Below are positions 38,807 through 47,096 of a DNA stretch of 64,000 nucleotides, piece by piece. The notes beneath the pieces were generated by a model. The model had not been told where the DNA came from. It made no database searches and worked only from the letters and a program-made list of their open reading frames with translations. Position numbers and translations under genes: made by a program. The stretch comes from Limnohabitans radicicola (GTDB taxonomy: Bacteria; Pseudomonadota; Gammaproteobacteria; Burkholderiales; Burkholderiaceae_C): assembly GCF_014837235.1 (NCBI RefSeq), contig NZ_JACYFT010000002.1:806001-870000 (forward strand), read 5' to 3'. Within the stretch, counting starts at the first letter, position 1. Each line of letters starts with the position of its first letter.

Positions 38807-40234
38807 TCAAGCCAACTCGAACACCGCCATGCTCTCCACGTGCGCCGTATGGGCAAACATATTGACCACGCCTGCCGCCACGCAGCGGTAACCCGCCTGG
38901 TGCACCAGCAAGCCTGCATCGCGGGCCAGTGTGGCAGGGTTGCAGCTCACATAGACGATGCGTTTTGGCGGTGTCCAGCCACCCCGCAGCTCAGGCTGCT
39001 GGTGCAACTCGGCCAGGGCTTTGGACAGCGCAAAAGCACCTTCTCGTGGCGGGTCCACCAGCCATTTGTCGGCCACACCGTCGGCCACCAGCATGGCGGG
39101 CGTCATCTCGAACAGGTTGCGAGCCACAAAGGTGGTGGGGGCCAACGGACTCTGCTCGGCACGAAGGGCCTGGTTGTGCGCCAGATTCTGGCGCGAGCGG
39201 GCCACCAAGGCCTCAGCACCTTCGATGCCCAGCACCTCACCCGCCTGCGTGGCAATCGGCAGCGTGAAGTTGCCCAGACCGCAGAACCAGTCGATCACGC
39301 GGTCGGTCTTTTGCGCTTTCAGCAGCCGCAGCGCACGCGAGACCAGCACGCGGTTGATGTAGGGGTTGACCTGGGTGAAATCGGTCGGCTTGAACGGCAT
39401 GTGCACGCCAAAATCGGGCAGGCTGTAGGCCAGCTGCGCGCCGCCTTCGTCGAGCAGGTGCACCGTGTCCGGCCCTTTGGGCTGCAGCCACCACTGCACA
39501 CCGTGTTCAGTGGCAAATTCGCGTAGCCGCTGTTTGTCGCTTTCAGACAAGGGCTCCAGGTGGCGCAGCACCAGTGCCGTGACAGAGTCGCCGCAAGCCA
39601 GCTCGACCTGGGGCAGCGTTTCACGGGCCTCCATTTGCGCGATCAGGGCGCGCAAGGGCATCAGCATGGCACTGACGTGCGGGGGCAAGATCGGACACAC
39701 CTGCATGTCGGCGATGTAACGGCTCTTGCGCTCGTGAAAGCCAATCAGCACTTCACCCTTTTTGACCACATAACGCACCGACAAACGGGCACGGAAGCGG
39801 TAGCCCCAGGCGGGGCCCTCGATCGGGCGCAACAGGGTCTCGGCCTTGACCTTGGCCAGATGCCAGAGGTTGTCCTCCAGCACGCGCTGCTTCATGGCCA
39901 CCTGCGCTGCGGCGTCCAGGTGCTGCATCTTGCAGCCGCCGCAGGCGCCTTTGTGCAGGCCAAAGTTGGGGCAGCCGGGGCGCACGCGCTGGGGCGATTC
40001 GTGGTGGATGTCGGTGACGACGCCCTGCTCCCAGTTGTTCTTCTTGCGGTGCACATTGACCGAGACGATTTCAAAGGGTAAGGCGCCTTCAATGAACACC
40101 ACCTTGCCGTCCGGGCGGCGGGCGATGCCTTGGGCGTCAATGTCAAGGGAGCCGACGCGCAACCGGCCCTCGGGCAGGTCGTCGCTGGAGGGGGTCTGGT
40201 GTTCGGAGACGGAGGTTTCTTCTTGTTCACTCAT
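38807..40234 (-). CDS. rlmD: 23S rRNA (uracil(1939)-C(5))-methyltransferase RlmD
   Basis: A 475-residue TrmA-superfamily enzyme methylating U1939. N-terminal TRAM domain (residues about 22-80); 4Fe-4S cysteines C88, C98, C101 with a fourth in MQVCPIL (the first spacing is nine residues, longer than the five of E. coli RumA); AdoMet domain with [13 protein letters not shown]; catalytic Cys in [12 protein letters not shown]. Last gene of surE-pcm-nlpD-rlmD. The ATG lies inside a strong hairpin that also covers its G-rich ribosome-site region. Confidence 0.95.
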   Translation of the reverse strand: MSEQEETSVSEHQTPSSDDLPEGRLRVGSLDIDAQGIARRPDGKVVFIEGALPFEIVSVNVHRKKNNWEQGVVTDIHHESPQRVRPGCPNFGLHKGACGGCKMQHLDAAAQVAMKQRVLEDNLWHLAKVKAETLLRPIEGPAWGYRFRARLSVRYVVKKGEVLIGFHERKSRYIADMQVCPILPPHVSAMLMPLRALIAQMEARETLPQVELACGDSVTALVLRHLEPLSESDKQRLREFATEHGVQWWLQPKGPDTVHLLDEGGAQLAYSLPDFGVHMPFKPTDFTQVNPYINRVLVSRALRLLKAQKTDRVIDWFCGLGNFTLPIATQAGEVLGIEGAEALVARSRQNLAHNQALRAEQSPLAPTTFVARNLFEMTPAMLVADGVADKWLVDPPREGAFALSKALAELHQQPELRGGWTPPKRIVYVSCNPATLARDAGLLVHQAGYRCVAAGVVNMFAHTAHVESMAVFELA

Positions 40235-40264
40235 CCCCCGATTGTCTCAGGACAACAGGGGGAT
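40233..40264 (-). promoter_or_regulatory. Hairpin covering the rlmD start codon
   Basis: Arms ATCCCCC (40233-40239) and GGGGGAT (40258-40264) with an inner TTGTC/GACAA stem form a 32-base hairpin on the minus strand that includes the G-rich ribosome-site region and the first two bases of the rlmD ATG. No T run follows, so it is not a terminator; start-site sequestration is likely. Confidence 0.6.
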
Positions 40265-40280
40265 TTGGATGCCCGAAGGC

Positions 40281-41132
40281 TCAACGTGCAGCGAGGAATT
40301 TGGCCGGGTCGACCGGTTTGCCCTGGCGGCGCACTTCAAAGTGCAGTTTCACACGGTCGGCATCGCTGTTGCCCATCTCGGCAATCTTGTCGCCCTTGCG
40401 GACTTTCTGGTCTTCCTTGACCAGCAGCTTCTGATTGTGGGCGTAGGCCGTGAGGTAGGTGCTGTTGTGCTTGAGGATGACCAGGTTGCCATAGCCACGC
40501 AAGCCTGCGCCCGCGTAAACCACCTGCCCATCAGCGGCTGCCAGCACAGCGTCGCCTGCCTTGCCACCGATGTCCAAACCCTTGTTCTTGGCCTCGTCAA
40601 AGCCGGCAATCACGCTGCCGCTGGCAGGCCAGGCGAAGGCGATGTCTTCGCTCACCGGGGCTGGGGTCACGACAGGTGCAGGTTTGACCGATGTGCCTGG
40701 TTGGGCATTGGTTTGCTGCGGGGTGCTCTGACCATTCTGGGCCACGGGGCGGACCACCACACCCGTGCTTTCGACAGCCGAGCCCGGTGGCGTCACACGC
40801 ACCACCTGGCCGACTTCGATCACGTCGGGGTTGGCAATGTTGTTCCAACGGGCCAGGTCACGCCAGCCTTGGCCGTGGTCCAGGCCGATGCGGGTCAGGT
40901 TGTCGCCACGCTGCACGGTGTAGTAGCCAGGCTTGCCTGCGTTTTCTGCGCCGGGCAAGGGCTTGCTGGCCTCGGGCTGCGCGGGCGCTGCGCTCATGGG
41001 CGCAGTCGGTGCCTTGCCCTGTGCCGAGCGGTCTTCCACAGGCGCTGGGCGGTGCGCTGTCGAGCAGGCGGCCAACACGGCCAGGCCAACCAGTGACAGC
41101 CACACTTTGCAAGTGCGATTCGAGAGTTTCAT
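40281..41132 (-). CDS. nlpD: NlpD-type lipoprotein, LysM and degenerate M23 endopeptidase domains
   Basis: A 283-residue outer-membrane lipoprotein: lipobox VLAAC, LysM domain (YYTVQRGDNLTRIG...VGQVVRV, residues about 70-115), Pro/Gln-rich linker and C-terminal M23-like domain. The M23 zinc ligands are incomplete: the first His of HxxxD is missing (GLDIGGKAGD), as in E. coli NlpD, which activates the amidase AmiC rather than cutting peptidoglycan itself. The ATG at 41132 with AAGG 9 bases upstream is preferred over a TTG at 41141. Upstream pcm and surE are the conserved neighbours. Confidence 0.93.
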   Translation of the reverse strand: MKLSNRTCKVWLSLVGLAVLAACSTAHRPAPVEDRSAQGKAPTAPMSAAPAQPEASKPLPGAENAGKPGYYTVQRGDNLTRIGLDHGQGWRDLARWNNIANPDVIEVGQVVRVTPPGSAVESTGVVVRPVAQNGQSTPQQTNAQPGTSVKPAPVVTPAPVSEDIAFAWPASGSVIAGFDEAKNKGLDIGGKAGDAVLAAADGQVVYAGAGLRGYGNLVILKHNSTYLTAYAHNQKLLVKEDQKVRKGDKIAEMGNSDADRVKLHFEVRRQGKPVDPAKFLAAR

Positions 41133-41144
41133 GCGATCCAACCT

Positions 41145-42026
41145 TCAGGCAATGCCCGATTTTAGGGGGACAAAATGCACGGCTTCGAGCACGCTGCGCT
41201 CAATGCCTTGTTCGGTTTTGAGCATCACCACCAGGGCCTGGTGGCCTGCCGGGGTGATGGTCGGGGCCACCAGTCGCCCACCCACGGCCAATTGGTCCAG
41301 CCAGGCCTGGGGCACGGCGTCTCCGCCAGCGGCCGAGATGATGCCCGCATAAGGCGCTCCTTTGGGGTAGCCCAGCATGCCGTCGCCAAAGATCAGGTGG
41401 ACATTGGCCAGGCGAAAATGCCGCAGGTTCTCTCGGGCCTTCTCGTGCAGGCCGCGCAAGCGCTCGATGCTGTAGACCTCGCTGGCGACATGGCTGAGCA
41501 CGGCGGCCTGGTAGCCGCAGCCCGTGCCGATCTCCAGCACACGACCGAGCTTGCCCGTGGTGCCCAAGCGCAGCAGCTCGATCATGCGGGCCACCACATT
41601 GGGCTTGGAAATCGTCTGCCCCAAACCGATGGGCAAGCTGGTGTCTTCGTAAGCCTGGTTGGCCAGGGCCGACTCGACAAAGCGGTGGCGCTCCACCTGC
41701 CCCATGGCGGCCAACACCGTCTTGTCCTGAATGCCTTGCTCGGCCAGCTTTTGCACCATGCGGGCGCGGACCGCCCCCGAGTCCAAGCCCACACCCAGTG
41801 GACGGGCCGCTGCAGACACAGGCTGCACAAGGGCCTTGCCCATTGAGAGCGGCGCAGTCTTGGCGGGGGCTGGCTTCAGCGCCCGGGTTTGGGCTGCCAC
41901 GGGCTTGGCCGCGGCGGGCGGAACCGTAACCACCTTGGCCGGCACTGGTTTGACGGGGGCCGCCCGACCCGATGCAGGCTTGCGCGTGTCGTCGAGTTTG
42001 ACCGGGAATCCCGGGCGCTGGCTCAT
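41145..42026 (-). CDS. pcm: Protein-L-isoaspartate O-methyltransferase with N-terminal extension
   Basis: A 293-residue enzyme. The C-terminal about 210 residues are a complete Pcm domain repairing isoaspartyl damage: TSLPIGLGQTISKPNVVARM, AdoMet-binding VLEIGTGCGYQAAVLSHV and GDGMLGYPKGAPYAGIISAAG. The first about 80 residues are a Pro/Ala/Lys-rich segment (APVKPVPAKVV...) absent from most Pcm proteins, which start near residue 85. Overlaps surE by 4 bases. An internal start cannot be ruled out. Confidence 0.93.
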   Translation of the reverse strand: MSQRPGFPVKLDDTRKPASGRAAPVKPVPAKVVTVPPAAAKPVAAQTRALKPAPAKTAPLSMGKALVQPVSAAARPLGVGLDSGAVRARMVQKLAEQGIQDKTVLAAMGQVERHRFVESALANQAYEDTSLPIGLGQTISKPNVVARMIELLRLGTTGKLGRVLEIGTGCGYQAAVLSHVASEVYSIERLRGLHEKARENLRHFRLANVHLIFGDGMLGYPKGAPYAGIISAAGGDAVPQAWLDQLAVGGRLVAPTITPAGHQALVVMLKTEQGIERSVLEAVHFVPLKSGIA

Positions 42027-42781
42027 GCCTGAGCTCCCCGGAGAGCCTGTGTCCAGTGTGCCATCTGGTCAAAATCCGTCAGGTCCACCTTGAGCGGCGT
42101 AACGGCCACATGCCCTTGTCGTGTGGCGTGGAAGTCCGTGCCCTCGCCGTCGTCCATGGCCGCGCCCGCGTTGCCGATCCAGTACATGGTTTCGCCACGG
42201 GGGCTCAGCTGGGTGATGACGGGCTCGGCCGAATGGCGCCGCCCCAGGCGGCACAGCCGGGTCTCGCCCAACTGGTCCAGCGGCCGGTTGGGCAGGTTCA
42301 CGTTCAGCAACCAGGGGCGTGTGCCGATCAGCGACTGCGCCTGCAGTTGCAGCACCAGCTGCTTGGCTTTCTCGGCGGCCGCGTCCAGGTGCGCCCAGCC
42401 TTTTTCAACTTGCGAGAAGGCGATCGAAGGGATGCCAAACAGGTAGCCCTCCATCGCCGCACCCACGGTGCCCGAATACAAGGTGTCATCGCCCATGTTC
42501 GCACCGTTGTTGATGCCAGACACCACCAGGTCCGGGCGGTAACCCAGCAGCCCGGTCAAGGCGATGTGCACGCAGTCTGCGGGCGTGCCGTTGACGTAGC
42601 GCACACCAGGCCCGGCGTCGTGCACATACAAAGGGGTGTGCAAGGTCAGTGCATTGGATTTGGCACTGTTGTTGTGTTCAGGGGCAACCACCTCCACCTC
42701 GGCGATGGTGCTCAGCGCTTGCCGCAATGCCACGATGCCGTCGGCACGGTAGCCATCGTCGTTGGAAATCAGAATTTTCAT
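42023..42781 (-). CDS. surE: 5'-nucleotidase SurE
   Basis: A 252-residue survival-protein phosphatase acting on nucleoside 5'-monophosphates. The N-terminal metal site MKILISNDDGYRADGI, APEHNNSAKSNALTL and VSGINNGANMGDDTLYSGTVGAAMEG are all canonical. First gene of surE-pcm-nlpD-rlmD on the minus strand; divergent from the quinone oxidoreductase gene. Confidence 0.97.
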   Translation of the reverse strand: MKILISNDDGYRADGIVALRQALSTIAEVEVVAPEHNNSAKSNALTLHTPLYVHDAGPGVRYVNGTPADCVHIALTGLLGYRPDLVVSGINNGANMGDDTLYSGTVGAAMEGYLFGIPSIAFSQVEKGWAHLDAAAEKAKQLVLQLQAQSLIGTRPWLLNVNLPNRPLDQLGETRLCRLGRRHSAEPVITQLSPRGETMYWIGNAGAAMDDGEGTDFHATRQGHVAVTPLKVDLTDFDQMAHWTQALRGAQA

Positions 42782-42921
42782 GCGCGTCCCTTGAGGCTTC
42801 CAATTGTAGGTGGAGCCAGCCTCGGGCCCTCATGCAAAGCCTGGTCGCTCAAGGGACAAGTCAAGCCTGCCATCCTTGCCTAAGATTAAGCCATTGAAAC
42901 CCGCTCCGAGGAGAACCCCGA

Positions 42922-43896
42922 ATGCATGCCTGGCTCTGTGAAAACCCGATCGGTGTCGATGCCCTGACCTGGAAAGAACTTCCCACGCCCCAGCCCGGAG
43001 CAGGTGAAGTGCTGCTCGAAATCCAGGCCGCCAGCCTGAACTTCCCCGACCTGCTGATCGTCCAGAACAAGTACCAGATGAAGCCGGAGTTGCCCTTTGT
43101 GCCCGGCTCTGAGTACGCAGGCATCATCCGCGCCGTGGGTGATGGGGTCCAGCACCTGAAGGTGGGCCAGGCCGTGGCCTGCCTGTCCGGTACAGGCGGC
43201 TTTGGCACCCACACCCTGGCTCCGGCCAAGCTGTGCATGCCTTTGCCAGCCGGGTTTCCGCCAGTGGACGCAGCCGCATTCATCATGACCTACGCGACCT
43301 CGCACCATGCCCTGATCGACCGAGGCCAGCTCAAGGCGGGCGAAACCGTGCTGGTGCTGGGCGCCGCAGGTGGCGTGGGCACCGCGGCCATCCAGATCGC
43401 CAAGGCCGCTGGTGCCAAGGTGATCGCTGCCGCGTCCACCGACGAAAAATGTGCTCTGTGCAAAGAACTTGGCGCGGACGCGACCATCAACTACACCGCC
43501 GAGAACCTGCGCGACGCCCTCAAAACCCTGACCGAGGGCAAGGGTCCGAATGTGATTTACGACCCGGTCGGTGGCGAGTTTGCCGAACCCGCATTCCGCT
43601 CCATCGCCTGGCGTGGCCGATACCTGATCATCGGCTTTGCGGGCGGCCCCATCCCTGCCCTGCCCCTGAACCTGCCTTTGCTCAAGGGCGCCTCGCTGGT
43701 GGGCGTGTTCTGGGGCGACTTTGCACGCCGCGAACCCCAAGCCAACGCGGCCATGATGACCGAACTGGCCCAGTGGTACGGTCAGGGCAAGATCAAACCG
43801 GTGATCGACCGCGCCATGCCCATGAGCGAGCTCAAGGCCGCCTACGCCCACATGGGCTCACGCGGCGTCAAGGGCAAGCTGGTGATGGTGAACTGA
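42922..43896 (+). CDS. Zinc-independent NADPH:quinone oxidoreductase family protein
   Basis: A 324-residue medium-chain dehydrogenase/reductase. GxGxxG-type NADP site VLVLGAAGGVGTAAIQIAKAAGAKVIA at residues about 141-167; PFVPGSEYAGIIRAVG and the lack of the structural-zinc cysteine quartet place it in the quinone reductase/NDMA-independent branch. Preceded by GGAG before the ATG. Substrate unknown. Monocistronic; a terminator follows. Confidence 0.9.
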   Translation: MHAWLCENPIGVDALTWKELPTPQPGAGEVLLEIQAASLNFPDLLIVQNKYQMKPELPFVPGSEYAGIIRAVGDGVQHLKVGQAVACLSGTGGFGTHTLAPAKLCMPLPAGFPPVDAAAFIMTYATSHHALIDRGQLKAGETVLVLGAAGGVGTAAIQIAKAAGAKVIAAASTDEKCALCKELGADATINYTAENLRDALKTLTEGKGPNVIYDPVGGEFAEPAFRSIAWRGRYLIIGFAGGPIPALPLNLPLLKGASLVGVFWGDFARREPQANAAMMTELAQWYGQGKIKPVIDRAMPMSELKAAYAHMGSRGVKGKLVMVN

Positions 43897-43918
43897 CCGG
43901 ATTTGGACTGCTCACATC

Positions 43919-43947
43919 AAGCCCTTCCTGAATGGGTAGGGCTTTTT
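43919..43947 (+). terminator. Terminator after the quinone oxidoreductase gene
   Basis: AAGCCCT and AGGGCTT arms with a 12-base loop and a T run, 23 bases after the stop. Confidence 0.75.
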
Positions 43948-44036
43948 GGCGAGAAGCCGCAATCCAGGCTGGACGAACCACGTCCAAGGGCTACTACAAC
44001 CTAAGTTTCATTGAAAATCAGTGAAGCAGGAGTAGC

Positions 44037-44696
44037 ATGCAAGCCTATATGAATGCGTCTACCTCTCCACAAAACGCTTTGCTCATCATCGACGATCACC
44101 CGGTCTACCGTGAAGCTTTGGGTGAAGTGTTGCAGAAGGAATTCAGCCCGTTTGGCGTTGAAGTGGCAACGGCCAGCAATGCCAGCGAAGGCATGGACCT
44201 GGTGGATGGCTCCTCCAAGAAATGGATTGTCTTGCTCGATGTGCTGATGCCGGGGCTCAACGGCATGGCGGGCATCAAGGTCTTCAAGAACAAAGCCAAC
44301 GTCACGCACGTCATCTCCATTTCTGGACTGGATGCGCAATCGTGGGAACCCAAAGCCGTTGCCGCCGGGGCCACCTTGTTCATTTCCAAAAACAACACCT
44401 CGTCGACCATCTTCAAACGTATCAAATCTCTTTACGACGAAGAGCGTTTGATTCAGCCGGTCCCCGACAACCTCGAATCCAACGAATTCCGCCTGACGCA
44501 ACGCCAACTGGAGGTCTTGACCCTGATTTCTCTCGGGCACCCCAACAAGATCATCGCCGACCTGTTGGAAATCAAAGAGCAAACAGTCAAGATCCACATC
44601 AATCAGATCTTCAAGGAACTCCGCGTGTTCAACCGCACACAGGCGGTGCTGAAAGCACAAAAATACCAGCTCCTCTCGGCCGAGCATCCAACATGA
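44037..44696 (+). CDS. LuxR/NarL-type response regulator
   Basis: A 219-residue two-component regulator. Receiver domain (residues about 13-130) with acidic pair D19-D20, phosphoacceptor D68 (VLLDVLMPGLNG) and K near 108; C-terminal HTH_LuxR (about 152-212: LTQRQLEVLTLISLGHPNKIIADLL...TVKIHINQIFKEL). GGAG lies 4 bases before Met1; Met5 (44049) is an alternative with better spacing. The hybrid histidine kinase gene starts 17 bases after the stop, so they form a pair. Confidence 0.92.
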   Translation: MQAYMNASTSPQNALLIIDDHPVYREALGEVLQKEFSPFGVEVATASNASEGMDLVDGSSKKWIVLLDVLMPGLNGMAGIKVFKNKANVTHVISISGLDAQSWEPKAVAAGATLFISKNNTSSTIFKRIKSLYDEERLIQPVPDNLESNEFRLTQRQLEVLTLISLGHPNKIIADLLEIKEQTVKIHINQIFKELRVFNRTQAVLKAQKYQLLSAEHPT

Positions 44697-44712
44697 TTTT
44701 GTCGGACTCACC

Positions 44713-46482
44713 ATGATGGAGACGAGACACCCGCAGCTCAAGCAGAACTTCAATGAGCTCGTTGCAATTGAAAAATTGCAACACATGCACAACTACTCCA
44801 AGTCCAGCACGGTGGCCACCATCCTGGCTCCCCTGCTGTGCATCCCGCTGTACGAGGACAGCACCCCCCACCTCCCGTTTTATGTGTGGCTGGTGGCCAT
44901 GGCCATCGCCGTGATGGCGCGCTACTGCCTGCTCAAGCTCATCCGGGCCAAAGACAAACCGCAGCGGGATTTCGTGTTCCTGAACATCGCCATCGGCATG
45001 GTGACCTTCGTCTGGGGCATCGGCTGGTTTGTGTTTGTGCAGCCGTCCGACATGGTGAGCTACCTGCTCTACCAAATCATCAGCTTGACCGTGCTCTTTG
45101 TGGGCATGGTCGGCTACTGCATCGACTGGAAGACCTTTGCTGCCTTTGTGATCCCGCTCAAATTGCCTGAGCTGGTGTTCATCACCCTCAACTTCAGCCA
45201 GATCGTCTGGCCGATTGCCCTGGGCTCCATGGTCGCCTTTTATCTGGCTTTGAAAATGGGCTTTCTGTTTGCCAGCTCGTGGGAAAAGTCTTTCTCTCTG
45301 CGACTGCGCAACGACGCGCTCTTTGACCAACTCATTGAGGAAAAAAATGCGTCTATGGCGGCAAACATCGCCAAGTCCGAATTCATCGCCACGGCCAGCC
45401 ATGACCTGCGGCAACCCATGCAGTCCATCAACATCTTCCTGGACATGGTGGATCCCAGCGAGTTGAAAGACAAGCACAGCTCCATCTTCCTTCGGATGCG
45501 CAAGAGCGTGTCGGTGCTGAACCGGATGTTCAATACCCTGTTGGACATCAGCAAGCTCGATTCCAATTTTGCGGTCAATGAGCGCCCTTTCCACTTGACC
45601 GAAATTGTCAACATCCTCGAAGACCGCTTCTCGGATCTCTGCGCTGAAAAAAACATCCAGCTCTCATTTGTGGACGGAAATTTTGTCGTTCAGGGCGACG
45701 CCAATCTGCTAGAGCAAATCCTGCGCAATTTGTTGGCCAACGCCATCCAATACACCGACAAGGGTGCCATTTCTGTTGCTTTTCACGGGCAGTCGGGCAC
45801 GCTCGGCTTCACCGTAGAAGACTCCGGTTGCGGTATTCCAGCCGAAGACCTGCCGCTCATCTTCAAGGAATTCTTCCGCTCCGATCACTCCCGATCGCAC
45901 TACGATGGCTTGGGCCTGGGCTTGTCCATCGTCAGCAGGATCGTGAAGAAAATCAACGGCACCTGCACGGTTCAATCCGAAGTGGGTCAGGGATCCACCT
46001 TCACGATTCAAACCAGTTTCCCTGTTCTGGAAAGATCGGATGCACTCCAATCACGCACCCACAATTCAGACACCCGAAACACCATCCATCGCTATGAGCA
46101 AACAAGGCCCGCCACCCAATCGATTCATCTGGGGATCATCGAAAACGATGATGCGCTGCTGACGGCTTACCAACAATACTTCACGCGATCAGGCTACAAC
46201 GTCCACGTCATCCCACACAGCCAGGCGGATTTTGAAGCGCATCTGGCATCCATGCCCAAACTCGATTTCATCCTGAGTGATTTCAGACTGGGCGAGCACG
46301 ATGGCATCCACTTCATCCAAAGACTGCGGGAAGAGTTCAACCACGACATCCCTGCTTGCATCGTGACCGCCGACACATCGCCCCAGCATCTGGAGCTGTT
46401 CAGTCGGCACAACATCGAGGTCATGTACAAACCCATCGACATCAAGAGCGTGGAAGCGTTCATCGCGACCCGTATCCACTGA
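44713..46482 (+). CDS. Membrane-bound hybrid histidine kinase with C-terminal receiver
   Basis: A 589-residue sensor kinase. Residues about 33-190 hold six hydrophobic segments in an otherwise unannotated sensor region; then a short coiled coil, HisKA with phosphorylated His230 (ATASHDLRQP), HATPase with N343 (NLLANAIQYT), D370 (VEDSGCGIP) and GLGLGL, and a C-terminal receiver (about 470-589) with acidic ENDD, phosphoacceptor D523 (ILSDFRLGEHDG), T552 and K573. No HPt domain is present in the window, so the route from receiver to regulator is unclear. Signal unknown; no periplasmic loop of note. Confidence 0.9.
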   Translation: MMETRHPQLKQNFNELVAIEKLQHMHNYSKSSTVATILAPLLCIPLYEDSTPHLPFYVWLVAMAIAVMARYCLLKLIRAKDKPQRDFVFLNIAIGMVTFVWGIGWFVFVQPSDMVSYLLYQIISLTVLFVGMVGYCIDWKTFAAFVIPLKLPELVFITLNFSQIVWPIALGSMVAFYLALKMGFLFASSWEKSFSLRLRNDALFDQLIEEKNASMAANIAKSEFIATASHDLRQPMQSINIFLDMVDPSELKDKHSSIFLRMRKSVSVLNRMFNTLLDISKLDSNFAVNERPFHLTEIVNILEDRFSDLCAEKNIQLSFVDGNFVVQGDANLLEQILRNLLANAIQYTDKGAISVAFHGQSGTLGFTVEDSGCGIPAEDLPLIFKEFFRSDHSRSHYDGLGLGLSIVSRIVKKINGTCTVQSEVGQGSTFTIQTSFPVLERSDALQSRTHNSDTRNTIHRYEQTRPATQSIHLGIIENDDALLTAYQQYFTRSGYNVHVIPHSQADFEAHLASMPKLDFILSDFRLGEHDGIHFIQRLREEFNHDIPACIVTADTSPQHLELFSRHNIEVMYKPIDIKSVEAFIATRIH

Positions 46483-46514
46483 GTCAGCCGGCGGCACGCC
46501 CACCGCCAGTCGCT

Positions 46515-46847
46515 TCACTCGTCGCCAGCCATCTCGGCCAAGGCCAGACAAACCCGACTGGCTATCACTCGTGGCGCTGTTTGGGATTTGATGGTGCCCT
46601 TGCCTGCAGGGCCTTCGTAGTCGTAAAAAGACCGCTTGAAGCCACCCACCTGCTTGTCGTAAGCCAACAGGCGGTACATCTCGCCGTTGGGACAACGCCC
46701 CATGAAGACGAAGGTGTCGTCATCGTTGCCCAAGGACTTGCGTCCGTCCGCGCCATCCGAAGGCGCAGCCCCTGCACACGGCAAGGCCGCACTCGCGAGC
46801 AGCAGCAAACAAGAAAACAAAGGGCGAAAAAGAGGCAATAAGCGCAT
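46515..46847 (-). CDS. Small secreted protein of unknown function
   Basis: A 110-residue protein (115 from an alternative ATG at 46862). An N-terminal signal peptide (LFSCLLLLASAALPCAGA) precedes a mature region of about 85 residues with DDTFVFMGRCPNGEMYRLLAYDK and a C-terminal VIASRVCLALAEMAGDE. Two cysteines in the mature part could pair. I do not recognise the family. It converges on the hybrid kinase gene with a 32-base gap; whether it is related to that system is not known. Confidence 0.6.
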   Translation of the reverse strand: MRLLPLFRPLFSCLLLLASAALPCAGAAPSDGADGRKSLGNDDDTFVFMGRCPNGEMYRLLAYDKQVGGFKRSFYDYEGPAGKGTIKSQTAPRVIASRVCLALAEMAGDE

Positions 46848-46952
46848 GTCAGACAGATTCAAAACCAGATGAATCGATCGTATGAACAGGCCAGCATCCG
46901 CTCAATAACAAATACGCTCTAGAACCTAAGGCAAAGGCACAAAACCCCATGA

Positions 46953-46985
46953 AAAAAGCCCTTCCAGTTCTGGAAGGGCTTTTCT
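46953..46985 (-). terminator. Terminator of tRNA-His
   Basis: AAAAGCCCTTCCAG-ttc-TGGAAGGGCTTTTC, an almost perfect hairpin immediately 3' of tRNA-His on the minus strand with T runs on both strands. Confidence 0.88.
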
Positions 46986-46989
46986 TTTT

Positions 46990-47066
46990 TGGGGTGGCTG
47001 ATGGGGCTCGAACCCACGACAACAGGAATCACAATCCTGGACTCTACCAACTGAGCTACAGCCACC
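46990..47066 (-). tRNA. tRNA-His (anticodon GTG)
   Basis: A 77-base tRNA with the extra 5' G (G-1) characteristic of tRNA-His, discriminator C and encoded CCA. Anticodon loop TTGTGAT contains GTG; T-arm GGTTCGAGCCC is standard. Confidence 0.97.
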
Positions 47067-47077
47067 GTATGAACGAA

Positions 47078-47083
47078 ATTATA
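47078..47083 (-). promoter_or_regulatory. -10 element before tRNA-His
   Basis: A perfect TATAAT on the minus strand 12 bases before the tRNA 5' end, inside GCTATAATTT, the same string seen before tRNA-Lys. The -35 is weak. Confidence 0.45.
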
Positions 47084-47096
47084 GCCTGAAGTTCGG

